Source: Dyella terrae (lineage in GTDB: Bacteria > Pseudomonadota > Gammaproteobacteria > Xanthomonadales > Rhodanobacteraceae). From it: a stretch of DNA of 64,000 nucleotides. The DNA is taken from contig NZ_CP089414.1 in NCBI RefSeq assembly GCF_022394535.1, positions 3,472,001-3,536,000 on the forward strand, given 5' to 3'. Made by a program: the position numbers and the translations under genes. A model generated the notes under the pieces. The model did no database searches, had not been told where the DNA came from, and saw only the letters and a list, made by a program, of their open reading frames with translations. Each line of letters opens with the position of its first letter. The stretch's first letter is position 1. Below are positions 36,107 to 45,548 of the stretch, piece after piece.

Positions 36107-37558
36107 TCACTCGACTTCTCCGACGATGTGGCTGTCGCCACAGTCGTCGGCCTCATGCCGGCGCGTGAGCCGCAATCGCACCGGGTCACGCGGACGCAAC
36201 GTCACCGAGAGCTGAGGTGTGTGGTCAGCCAGGGTGTCGTCATCCAGCGAGAGCGTATAGCGCTGCAATAGCATGGCGGCGAGCAACGTCATCTCCAGCA
36301 TCGCGAAATGCTGACCGATGCACACGTGCGGACCGATACCAAAGGGAATCCATGCGCCCTTGGGGATATGCGGCGCATCGTCCAGAAAACGTTCCGGCAT
36401 GAAACGGTCGGGTTGTGGAAACCAGCGCTCGTCGTGGTGAATTACCCACGGCGTGACACGTAACATCGCGCCCTTCGGCACCGCGTGGCCAGCCAGTGTG
36501 ATCGGCGCCGTGTTGCGGCGAGTCATCAGCACCGACACCGCCGGATACGCACGCAAGGTTTCCTTCAACGTAGCCAGCAGCCACGGCAGTTGGTCCACAT
36601 GCTGCGCGCCGGGCGTGGCGCCGCGCAGTACCTCATCCACTTCGCGCTGCGCACGCTGCGCCGCCTCTGGGTGATGGGCGAGCAGAAGGCTCCACCACAG
36701 CAGCGTGGAAGCACTGGTTTCGTGCCCCGCTTCAAAGCTCACCATGCACTGGTCGAACACCTCCTGCTTCGACAAGCGGTCGCCAGTGGCATCATCACGG
36801 GCCGCCAGCAACATCTGCAGCAGATCGTCGCGTGGCGGTTCGTCGTCAGGCGCGTTCCATCGCGCCTCGATATGTCGGCCCACCAACCCACGCAACGTGG
36901 CCAGCGCGTTTCGCTTGCGCGCGTTACCCGGTGTGGGCAACCAAAGTGGCACCGTCCACGGCACGAACATCTCGTGGAACGCACTGGTCATCAGGGTCTG
37001 CGTTGCCTTTGCGGCTGCCTGCGCATCGGTCTGCACCGATTCGCTGAACAGTGTGCGCAGGATCACGTCCATGGTTGCGCCATTCCACAGGTCATTCATG
37101 CTCACCTGGGCAGACGATTCACCGACAGGCACCGCTTGATCGAGCGCGGTGCGTGCTGCGTCGGTCATCAACCGCGCATAGCCGCCCACACGGCGGGCGG
37201 TAAACGCCGGCATCAGCATGCGGCGCTGCCGTTGCCAGGTATCGCCATGTGTCACCAGCACACTCTGGCCAAACAGCTCGCTGAAAACGCGCGTGGCACG
37301 CTCCCAGCGGATCAACTGACCCGACTGCGTCACCATCGCCTCGCGGATCAGCGCGGGCGACATCAGATCCCACGCGTCCTCGTTGATCAGGCGCATACGC
37401 GTCAAGTCGCCGTACTCTCGCTGCAAGTCCGTGACGAAGCCGAGGTAGTCGGCACGCATGCGACGCAACAGCGAGAACCCCCACCATCGGTCAGTGGGGC
37501 CGCTCGGGAGCGCATGATCGGTTGATGCCAGGGCAGCGGTAAAGGTCGTTGTCTTCAT
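36107..37558 (-). CDS. Cytochrome P450
   Basis: 483 residues from the ATG at 37558 (two earlier in-frame ATGs exist). All P450 landmarks are present: I-helix FEAGHETSAS, K-helix KETLRAYP (ExxR), the ALITLAGHAVPKG-type beta region, the PERF motif MPERFLDD and the haem-Cys loop FGIGPHVCIGQHFA (around residue 425). No membrane anchor, so soluble and dependent on a ferredoxin/reductase not encoded nearby. Divergent from an AraC-type regulator 75 bp away, its likely controller. Substrate unknown. Confidence 0.93.
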   Translation of the reverse strand: MKTTTFTAALASTDHALPSGPTDRWWGFSLLRRMRADYLGFVTDLQREYGDLTRMRLINEDAWDLMSPALIREAMVTQSGQLIRWERATRVFSELFGQSVLVTHGDTWQRQRRMLMPAFTARRVGGYARLMTDAARTALDQAVPVGESSAQVSMNDLWNGATMDVILRTLFSESVQTDAQAAAKATQTLMTSAFHEMFVPWTVPLWLPTPGNARKRNALATLRGLVGRHIEARWNAPDDEPPRDDLLQMLLAARDDATGDRLSKQEVFDQCMVSFEAGHETSASTLLWWSLLLAHHPEAAQRAQREVDEVLRGATPGAQHVDQLPWLLATLKETLRAYPAVSVLMTRRNTAPITLAGHAVPKGAMLRVTPWVIHHDERWFPQPDRFMPERFLDDAPHIPKGAWIPFGIGPHVCIGQHFAMLEMTLLAAMLLQRYTLSLDDDTLADHTPQLSVTLRPRDPVRLRLTRRHEADDCGDSHIVGEVE

Positions 37559-37633
37559 GGCGGGCATGCTCTCCCACGACCAATCCACGGTATTGAACGA
37601 TTACGACATCGCCGACGTTTTACACTGCGGCGC

Positions 37634-38551
37634 ATGGCTACCCTGGTTTCCCCTTCGATGCGTCAGCCCGATGCCTTGCTCCCATCGGGCCAGCTCTGGT
37701 TGCCGCGTGCCTCACTGGTGGCCTGCGTGCGCAGCGTGGTGGTGCGCAGCACCGTGGGTTATGCGCTGGACGACGAGCAACGCATCAATCGCTTTCCCGC
37801 CACACCCATGTGCAGCCTGAGCTGGTGGTTCGAAGGCAGCAGCGAGATGCTCCTGCCTGCCGATGCGGACAACATGCCCGGCCTTGAAAGCCCGCGCATG
37901 CCACCGCCCGGTCGCTGGGTGTTCGGTGGGCCCCAGACGCAGCCCACTTCGACATGGTGTCCTGGCCCCGTTCACAGCATGGTGGTGCTGCTGATGCCCG
38001 ATGCCTTGCATCTGTTGACGGGATTGGAGCCCGCAGAACTTACTGATCGCTTCGTTGATGCGGCGGATGTGCTGCCGCCGGAGTGGCTGGCGATGTGCGC
38101 AAGCGTGCAGGATCTGCCCGACGATGCGCAGCGCATCGCCTGCCTGGAAAACTTTCTGGAGCCGCGCTGGCGCGCGTGCCGGCCGGAGCTGCCGCTGGCG
38201 GTGCAGCGCCATGCAGATTGGGCGGTTTACCTCACCCAACGCGCCGCGACCTCATCGGTCGGGCGGAGCCTGCGACAACTGGAGCGACGCATCAAACGCT
38301 GGGCGGGACTTCCGCTGCGTGAGTTGCGCGGTTTTGGTCGCGCCGAACGCGCGTTCTTCGAGGCCGTGGAAGCGGACGTGGCGCAGACCGACGTGCGTTG
38401 GGTAGACGTAGCGGCAGCGGCGGGCTTTGCCGACCAGCCACATCTGTGCAGGGTGACACGTCGCATCACCGGCTATGCACCGCAGGCCTTGTACGAAGGC
38501 ATGCAGCAGCAGGAAGCGTTTTGGGTGTATCGCCTTTGGGCGGAAGGCTAG
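37634..38551 (+). CDS. AraC family transcriptional regulator
   Basis: 305 residues. N-terminal ligand domain without recognised motif (LWLPRASLVACVRSVVVRST). C-terminal AraC HTH pair: SLRQLERRIKRWAGLPLREL and WVDVAAAAGFADQPHLCRVTRRITGYAPQALY. Divergently transcribed from the P450 gene with a short 75-bp shared promoter region, which makes the P450 the probable target. Confidence 0.85.
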   Translation: MATLVSPSMRQPDALLPSGQLWLPRASLVACVRSVVVRSTVGYALDDEQRINRFPATPMCSLSWWFEGSSEMLLPADADNMPGLESPRMPPPGRWVFGGPQTQPTSTWCPGPVHSMVVLLMPDALHLLTGLEPAELTDRFVDAADVLPPEWLAMCASVQDLPDDAQRIACLENFLEPRWRACRPELPLAVQRHADWAVYLTQRAATSSVGRSLRQLERRIKRWAGLPLRELRGFGRAERAFFEAVEADVAQTDVRWVDVAAAAGFADQPHLCRVTRRITGYAPQALYEGMQQQEAFWVYRLWAEG

Positions 38552-38988
38552 CGACGCGCATCGTCCTGCGCGCACGACGTCGCGGCGACGCCTGTTTGAT
38601 CAGAACCCTTCCTATCCTCGCGAATCGCAAGGACACATGACCCTGTGCGCGCACATTCGCGCGAATGTGTCGCCGCGCGCGTTTCTGAATATTTTTCACG
38701 ATGCAAACGCAAGGCAATTTCTTGCCGTTATCGCGCTCGCCTGCGGTCGTTCGATCGCGCAGGTCGCACAGCGATACGCTTTGCCCTCGTCTAAATTTCG
38801 CAAGCATTTGCGGCGTCTCCGCATTGTCATGTAGCACGTCATCCCTGTCGCAAAAGCGCCAAGGGTCCGTCATCTGTGCGGACCAGACTCCCCGCCGGCC
38901 GCACCCCTTCACGTTGCGAACAGGTGCCGGTTAATCAGGGGGTCCACTCACGCAGCCCTTCCAGGGATCGCTGCAGGAGATCGAAGTC
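38552..38988. other. Intergenic region, no confident gene
   Basis: 437 bp upstream of the phosphoesterase. It contains an 18-bp perfect palindrome at 38652-38669 (CACATTCG-CG-CGAATGTG). It also contains a 65-codon frame at 38637-38834 with an HTH-like tail (SIAQVAQRYALPSSKFRKH), mixed third-position composition and no clear ribosome-binding site. I do not call it a gene. Confidence 0.5.
38652..38669. promoter_or_regulatory. 18-bp perfect palindrome
   Basis: CACATTCGCGCGAATGTG, self-complementary over its full length, about 320 bp upstream of the phosphoesterase start. Operator-like, regulator unknown. Confidence 0.35.
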
Positions 38989-41004
38989 ATGTCTATGACG
39001 CACGTCCGCAAGCGGCTGCTGCCGCTCGCTATTGGTACGCTTGCTGTCGGCTTGGCCGGCGTGGTGAGCGCGCAGAGCAATCCCACCGAGCAGAATGCCG
39101 CCGCGGCCACCCAGGCTCCCGCGACCGGCGTCACCGTGCTGCACACACCGGGTGGTGACCATGACGATCGCAGCGATCGCACCCGCACGCCCATCAAGCA
39201 TGTGATCCTGCTGATCGGCGAAAACCGCACGTTCGACCATGTGTTCGCCACGTACACGCCGCCCAAGGGCCAGAGCGTGCACAACCTGCTATCCGAAGGC
39301 ATCGTCAACGCCGATGGCACGCCGGGCCCGAACGTCGCTGTTGCCAAGCAGTGGCAGGCCAGCAACACGGGTAAGTACTCCGTAGCCCCCACGCACACCA
39401 CCGCGTTCACCTCGCTGCCGCAGATGAACACCGGCGGTGCACCGACGCAGGCGCCATTCGCGTCGGCTGCGCAGGCGCAGGCCATCGAGCCCGCTCTGCC
39501 CACCAGTGACTACAGCGAGTTGGCTGCTGGCGGCACCGGCCTGCCGAACGACACCATCGACACGCGCTTCCCGTCGGTGCTCGCCAATGCGCCGGTCGAT
39601 ATGCATGCATCGATCAGCTACGACGACTACGCCAACAGCCCCGTGCATCGCTTCTTCCAGATGTGGCAGCAGCTGGACTGCGACACCAACGTCGCCACCG
39701 AAAAGAACCCCAGCGGCTGCCGCATGGATCTGTTCCCGTGGGTGGAAACCACCGTGGGCGCCGGCACCAACGGCAAGACGCAACCCGCCGGCTTCGATGA
39801 CGAATCCACGGGCGAAGGCTCCACGGCGATGCAGTTCCTCAACATCGCCAAGGGCGATGTGCCTTACTTGGCCGAGCTGGCCCGCACCTATGCGTTGAGC
39901 GACAACTTCCACCAGTCGGTGATGGGCGGCACGGGTGCCAACCACATCATGCTGGGCTTCGGTGAGCCCATCTACTACGCCGATGCAAATGGCGAGCCGG
40001 CGACGCCGCCGTCGAACCAGATCGAAAATCCGGACGCACAGTCCGGCACCAACAACTGGTACGTGCAGGACGGTTACGGCGGTGGTTCCTACGTCAACTG
40101 CGCCGATGACACGCAGCCCGGCGTGGGCGCCGTGAAGGACTACCTGAAGTCCCTGCCGTATCACACCTTCCACGGCACCGACTGCAAGAAGAACGCCTAC
40201 TACCTGGTGAACAACTACAACCCGGGTTACCTGGGCGACGGCACCCCGGCCCCGCTGGGCGCTACCCAGTTCACCATCCCGCCGACGCGCCAGGACAACC
40301 TCGCGCTGCTGCTGTCCCGCCACCACGTATCGTGGAAGTACTACGGCGAAGGCTATGCAGACGGCAAGGAGAGCGGCGAAGCCGGCACGTTCTGCAACAT
40401 CTGCGATCCGTTCCTGTACTCCACGCAGGTCATGACCAATCCGAAGCTGCGCGCGAACAACCAGGACATCACCGACCTGTACAACGACATCCAGAACGAC
40501 ACCCTGCCGGCGGTCTCCATCGCCAAGCCGGATGGCATCCTGGACGGACACCCGGCATCGTCCAAGCTGGAACTGTTCGAAGGCTACGTGAAGAAGATCG
40601 TGGACATGGCCAAGGCCAACCCGAAGGTGTGGAACGACACCGTGATCATGGTGACCTTCGATGAAGGCGGTGGCTACTACGACTCGGGCTACATACAGCC
40701 GGTGGACTTCTTCGGCGACGGCACGCGCATCCCGCTGCTGGTGGTGTCGCGCTTCTCCGAAGGCGGCCGCGTAGTGCACACGTACTACGACCATGTGTCC
40801 TTCGACAAATTCGTCGAAGCCAACTGGGGCCTGCGTGAAACCATCTCGGGTCGCAGCCGCGACAACCTGCCCAACCCGGTGGCGCTGCCCAACAACCCGT
40901 ATGTGCCGCTCAATGCACCGGCCATCGGCAACCTGATGAACATGTTCGACTTCGACCGCGATCGTCACGGTCATAGCTACGCAGCAGCTGAAACACAAGA
41001 CTGA
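38989..41004 (+). CDS. Secreted phosphoesterase (phospholipase C/acid phosphatase family)
   Basis: 671 residues with a signal peptide (LLPLAIGTLAVGLAGVVSAQS). AGGAGA 8 bp upstream fixes the ATG at 38989. The alkaline-phosphatase-fold motifs of the PF04185-type family are present: HVILLIGENRTFDHVFATY (metal site and nucleophile region), GGTGANHIMLGFGE, and MVTFDEGGGYYDSG with YYDHVSFDKFVE toward the C-terminus. It lacks the C-terminal repeats of Pseudomonas PlcH/PlcN. Likely releases phosphate from phospholipids or phosphomonoesters outside the inner membrane. A strong terminator follows. Confidence 0.9.
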   Translation: MSMTHVRKRLLPLAIGTLAVGLAGVVSAQSNPTEQNAAAATQAPATGVTVLHTPGGDHDDRSDRTRTPIKHVILLIGENRTFDHVFATYTPPKGQSVHNLLSEGIVNADGTPGPNVAVAKQWQASNTGKYSVAPTHTTAFTSLPQMNTGGAPTQAPFASAAQAQAIEPALPTSDYSELAAGGTGLPNDTIDTRFPSVLANAPVDMHASISYDDYANSPVHRFFQMWQQLDCDTNVATEKNPSGCRMDLFPWVETTVGAGTNGKTQPAGFDDESTGEGSTAMQFLNIAKGDVPYLAELARTYALSDNFHQSVMGGTGANHIMLGFGEPIYYADANGEPATPPSNQIENPDAQSGTNNWYVQDGYGGGSYVNCADDTQPGVGAVKDYLKSLPYHTFHGTDCKKNAYYLVNNYNPGYLGDGTPAPLGATQFTIPPTRQDNLALLLSRHHVSWKYYGEGYADGKESGEAGTFCNICDPFLYSTQVMTNPKLRANNQDITDLYNDIQNDTLPAVSIAKPDGILDGHPASSKLELFEGYVKKIVDMAKANPKVWNDTVIMVTFDEGGGYYDSGYIQPVDFFGDGTRIPLLVVSRFSEGGRVVHTYYDHVSFDKFVEANWGLRETISGRSRDNLPNPVALPNNPYVPLNAPAIGNLMNMFDFDRDRHGHSYAAAETQD

Positions 41005-41023
41005 TCCAATAGCAGGGAACCGG

Positions 41024-41057
41024 ACCCCGCCCGCTTAAGCGGGCGGGGTTCTTTTTG
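41024..41057 (+). terminator. Strong intrinsic terminator after the phosphoesterase
   Basis: Positions 41024-41049 form a perfect 26-nt palindrome with core CCGCCCGCTTAAGCGGGCGG, followed by TCTTTTTG. Very stable stem plus T-run. Confidence 0.9.
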
Positions 41058-41080
41058 CGTAGTGGGAGTCGTTGCTGGCC

Positions 41081-41551
41081 ATGAAACCGATCCGCCAAGC
41101 CGTTCCTGGCCGCCGAGGCCACACCGTCACCCGCGCGCTTGCCGTGCTGGTGTTGCTGGCTGCCGCGTTCGTGGGTGAGCCGGGTCATGCCGATCCAGGC
41201 GATTTCCAGGCCATGCCCGGCCTGTGGAAGATCGTCACGCGGGTGTTCGATCACGGCAAGGAAGGCCCGTCGCAGATCACCTGGCATTGCGTGGACGAAA
41301 GTCCGGACCCGTGGGTCGAATTCGCCCAACTACCTGTGCCGGGCTATGCGCAATGCGAACGCGCCGATCAGCATCGTAGCAGCACGGCGCTGAGCTGGAC
41401 GCTGCAGTGTCAGGGGTTGGTGGACGCGGCGCGTGGGCGGGTGAAGTTTGATTCGGCGGAGCATTACACCGCGGGGGTCAGTATCAAGGGGCAGGATGTG
41501 GTGCAGGTGGAGGGGCGCCGCTATGCGGCGTGTACGAGTCCGAGGGACTGA
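41081..41551 (+). CDS. Exported DUF3617 family protein
   Basis: 156 residues from the ATG at 41081. Signal peptide (TRALAVLVLLAAAFVGEPGHA) then the DUF3617 pattern: MPGLWKIVTRV, HCVDESPDPWVEFAQ and paired Cys (YAQCER..., LQCQGL..., CTSPRD) that can form disulfides. Periplasmic. Function unknown. Confidence 0.82.
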   Translation: MKPIRQAVPGRRGHTVTRALAVLVLLAAAFVGEPGHADPGDFQAMPGLWKIVTRVFDHGKEGPSQITWHCVDESPDPWVEFAQLPVPGYAQCERADQHRSSTALSWTLQCQGLVDAARGRVKFDSAEHYTAGVSIKGQDVVQVEGRRYAACTSPRD

Positions 41552-41591
41552 TCTTTTTGTTCTCGCGTTCTCTCCGGGGCTGCGCGCATTT

Positions 41592-42184
41592 GCTCCCTCT
41601 CCCTTTCGGGGAGAGGGTTGGGGTGAGGGGTCAACCTCGCCTCACGCTTTCATCTTTAGCCGTCACCCCGGCGTACCCCACAAAAGGGGGCAAGGGCCGG
41701 GGTCCAGTTTCTGTATCGCTTGGTTGTCGCGTAATCGCGATCTGGCTCGTCGGCAGCGGGCTTTCGCCCTCCTACCGGAGGCCGAGTCACTTTCTCTTGC
41801 ATGCCCAAGAGAAAGTAACCAAAGAGAAGGGCACCCCCACTTGGCGCTGGCCGGCTGTGCCGGCCAGTACGTGAGGGGCCGCCGGGCTTTTCGACAGGGC
41901 CTCCTGCCCTGGCGAAAAGGGATCGGCATCCATGCCGATCCCCCCTGCGGGCCTTCTCGTCCACCCCTCACCGCCGCACAGGGGCCCGAAGGTCAAAGGC
42001 GAAAGCAGACGGCTCGTGCAGCGGAGCTGCACATCGCACTCGCAGGTCGCGGTAACGCACGAGGCGACAATCATACCCACGGCTACTGGATCCCCGCCTT
42101 CGCAGGGATGACGGCAAAGATCAAACGTCGAGGCTAGATTGACCCCTCACCCCAACCCTCTCCCCTAAAGGGAGAGGGAGCAAA
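41592..42184. repeat. Dispersed structured repeat, copy E (both arms)
   Basis: Left arm from 41592 (terminal hairpin CTCTCCC/GGGAGAG, then GGGGTCAACCTCGCCTCAC) and right arm to 42184 (GAGGCTAGATTGACCCCTC...). Both belong to the GTCAA type rather than the GTGCTCGCC type. Central hairpins: CTTTCTCTTG/CAAGAGAAAG (41790-41799 with 41806-41815); CTGGCCGGC/GCCGGCCAG near 41847-41867; CTTTTCG-A-CAGGGC/GCCCTG-G-CGAAAAG (41887-41919); GGGATCGGCA/TGCCGATCCC; GTGCAGC/GCTGCAC near 42016-42032. It ends about 18 bp from the stop of the second RND gene. Confidence 0.87.
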
Positions 42185-42202
42185 GAGCACAGCGCCACCA
42201 CC

Positions 42203-45200
42203 TTACCCCGCCGCCGTTTGTGCCTTCAACGCCCGCTTCGCCGCCCGCTTGGCACGCCGCGCCTCCTTACGAATCTTGCGATCGTAATTCCACAAATAAA
42301 TCGCCGGCGTACTCAACAACGTCAGCAACTGCGACACCAGCAGGCCACCCACAATCGCCACGCCCAACGGCTGCCGCATCTCCGAACCCACGCCGAAACC
42401 AATCGCCAGCGGTAGCGCAGCACCCATCGCCACCAATGTCGTCATGGTGATCGGGCGGAAGCGCACCAGCGCGGCTTCCTTGATTGCGTCGGGTGGCGAC
42501 AGGCCGCGTTCGCGTTCCGCGACCAGCGCAAAGTCCACCATCAGAATCGCGTTCTTCTTCACAATGCCGATCAACATCAATATCGCGATGATCGCCATCA
42601 ACGTCAGCTGCGTCTGCGTCACCAGCATGGCGAGGAACGCGCCCATGCCCGCGGCCGGCAGCGTGGAAAGAATGGTCAACGGATGGCCCAGGCTTTCATA
42701 GAGGATGCCCAGCACGATATACATCGCCACAATCGCGCCGATCAGCAGCACCATGCCGTTGCTCTTGGCTTGCTGCAGGCGCTGGTTTTGGCCGGTCCAT
42801 TCCACGCGCACGCCTGCAGGCAGGCCAGCGAGAATGGCGGCGTTGTCCACCAGTTTGGTGCCTACATCCTGCGACACATCCTTGGCGAGGTTGTAAGTAA
42901 TCGTCGAGGCTTCCAACTGGTTGTGATGACGTACACGCATCGGGCTCATGTTGGGCTCGATATGCGCAATGGCCGAGAGTGGAATCATCTGCGCCGAAGC
43001 ATTGCGTACGCGCACGTTGAGCAAGCCTTCTGGGCTCAGTGACGTCGCCGAACTGGAGGTCAGCACCACCCAATACTGGTTGATGTCCGAATAAATCACC
43101 GACACCTGCCGCTGGCCAAACGAGTTGAGCAGCGCGGTATCCACGTCGCCCATGGTCACGCCCAGCCGGCTCGCGGCATTGCGGTCCACCTTCAGCTTCT
43201 GCTGCTTGCCGACCAGATCGAAGTTGCTGCCGACGTCGCGGAACTCCTTCATCTTGCGCATCTGCTGCACAACCTTCAGCGTCCACGGCTGCAGATCCTC
43301 GCCGTTGCTGCCGACGAGCTGGAATTCGTAGGCGCCGCCCTTGTCGCCGCTGCCGCCGCCGCCGAGGAATTGCACCGGGCTCAGCGATACTCGGATGCCC
43401 GCCATCTGGTCGTACTGCTTGGCGAGCCGTTCCATCACTGCCTTCGCGCTTTCGTGGCGGTCGCTCGGGCCGCTACCTTTGGGCTTCAGGTCGACGAACA
43501 TGCTGCCGGCATTGCCCACCGCGCCGGTGCCATCGTTGCCACCCAGTGTGGTGAGCACGTCGAGCACCGCGGGGTCGGCCTTCATCATGTCGGCCGCCTT
43601 CTGCGCCTGCGTAGCCATCAGCGTTGGCGAAATATTGGCGTCGGCGCGGATGTCGCCCTGGATCATGCCGATGTCTTCTTCGGGCATGAAGTTGCCGCCG
43701 GCCGTGGCGACCACCGCAGCGCCTAAGGCAAACGTGGTGATCAACAGGATGATCGGCTGCCAACGCATCACGCGACGATGGCGCATAGCCCATTCCAGCG
43801 CTCGCTCGTACCTGCGCTGGATGCCCTTATCGAAACGCTCCAGCGCCAGCTCGATGCGCCCGGGCTTACGCTCGCCTGGTTCCTCGTGTTTGAGGAGCTT
43901 GCCGCACAGCGCAGGTGTAAGCGTCAGCGAGACAATGGCCGAGATCACCACTGCCACCGCTAGCGTCACCGAGAACTCGCGCAGCAGCATGATCAGCATG
44001 TTGTTGCCAAACAGCAGCGGCGCAAACACCGCCACCAGCGATAGCGTGATCGACACCACCGTGAAACCGATCTCACGCACGCCAATCAGCGCAGCCTCCA
44101 GTGGGGCCGCGCCGTGCTCCATATGGCGCACGATGTTCTCGATCACCACAATCGCATCGTCCACCACAAAGCCGATGCACAGCACCAGCGCCACCAGCGA
44201 CAGTGTGTTGAGCGTGTACCCCAAGGCCAGCATCACCACAAAGGCGCCGGCCAGCGACAGCGGCACGCTCAGCGAAGCGATCAGCGTGGGACGCAGGCGA
44301 CGCAGGAACACCAGCATCACCAGCACCACCATCGCGATACTGATCAGCAGCGCTACCTGCACTTCGTGCAGCGCCGACTTGGTGGTGGTGGTGAGATCGA
44401 AGATCGGCGTGATCTGCACGTCCGCTGGCATCCACTGGCGGAACTCCGGCAGGCGGCGGCGGATCTCGTCCACCGTCTCCACCGCATTCGCCTCGGGGCG
44501 CTTGCTGATCTGCATGGCTACCGTGGACTGGCCGTTGAACCACGCGCCCTGGTAGATATCCTGCTGACCGCTGTAGACCTTCGCCACGTCCGACAGGCGT
44601 ACGGGCGCGCCGTTGCGAGTGGCAATAATCACCTTGGCGAAATCGGCTGCCTCGCGCAGGCCGTCGTTCGCCGTCACCGTCATCTGAGTGCGGCCGTCGC
44701 TCAGGATGCCCTGCGGCGATGTCACATTGGCGGCGATCAGCGAGTTGCTGACGTCATTGGCGGTGAGTCCCTTGGCCGCAAGCGCATTGATGTCCAGCTC
44801 CACGCGCACCGCGTGCGGCGTGCCACCGAACACCTGCACCTGCGCCACGCCGGGAATCTGCGTCACCGCCGGCTTCAACAGCGTATCCGTCAGGTCGTAC
44901 AGCTTGTCCTGCGGCAGGCCCGTCGAGGTGAGCGACACCAGCAGGACAGGAATCTGCGAGGTATCGAACTTGAAGTACTGCGGTGGCGAGGGCAGCACCG
45001 GCAGGTCCGACTGCGCCGCATTGATGGCCGCCTGCACATCGCGCGCCGCCTGATCCGCCGTGCGGTCGAACGTAAAGCGCACCTGGATCGACGCCGTACC
45101 TTCCGCCGCATTGCCGTACATATCATCGATGCCGGGAATGCGGCCGATGTGCCGCTCCAGCGGTGCCAGCACCGTGGAGGCCATAGTCTGCGCGCTCGCA

Positions 45201-45359
45201 CCCGGCAGCTGCGCCACGATGTACACGCCGGGGAACTCCAGCGACGGCAGCGCCGCCACGCCCAGCAGGCGATACGCGAAGACGCCCGCCAGCAGCAGGC
45301 CCAAGGCCAGCAGCGAGGTGCCCACGGGGCGACGGATCAGGGGGGGCGAAGATGTTCAC
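42203..45359 (-). pseudogene. RND multidrug efflux transporter 2 (MdtB/MdtC-like), frameshifted at the 5' end
   Basis: HAE1-type RND permease: LLGVAALPSLEFPGVYIVAQLPGA at the porter start, the helix-4 proton-relay pair in CIGFVVDDAIVVIENIVRHME, and the second-half LVRFRPITMTTLVAMGAALPLA. Read from GTG 45359 it begins MNIFAP, then a run of seven G on the plus strand (45340-45346) shifts the frame. With six, MNIFAPLIRRPVGTSLLAL results and the protein is 1051 residues, exactly the length of its tandem homologue. As given, translation could only start at GTG 45325 and would lose the N-terminal amphipathic segment. Confidence 0.85.
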
Positions 45360-45548
45360 TCAGTTTCCATACTGGTTAGGGCGGCGCACGCCCGTCACCC
45401 AGGCAGACCATCAGCGCGGGCACACGTTCACGCAAGCAAGGCGCAAGGCCCAGGTATGCCGCTCTTTATGCCTGTGAGGACGGATACGCGAATGTGCCTG
45501 AAGTCGGTCCGTGCCGAAAGGCAGGGGGCACGGACTGGGGCTTTTTTT

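Noticed and set aside
38637..38834. 65-codon frame with an HTH-like tail upstream of the phosphoesterase
   Set aside because: Weak start context and mixed third-position composition. The HTH resemblance is short enough to be chance.
39289..40998. 569-codon open frame antisense to the phosphoesterase
   Set aside because: Antisense openness is common in high-GC coding DNA. The sense strand encodes a complete secreted phosphoesterase with ribosome-binding site and terminator.
44114..45379. 421-codon plus-strand frame opposite the second RND gene
   Set aside because: His/Arg/Gln-rich mirror of a clear RND transporter, with no signals of its own.
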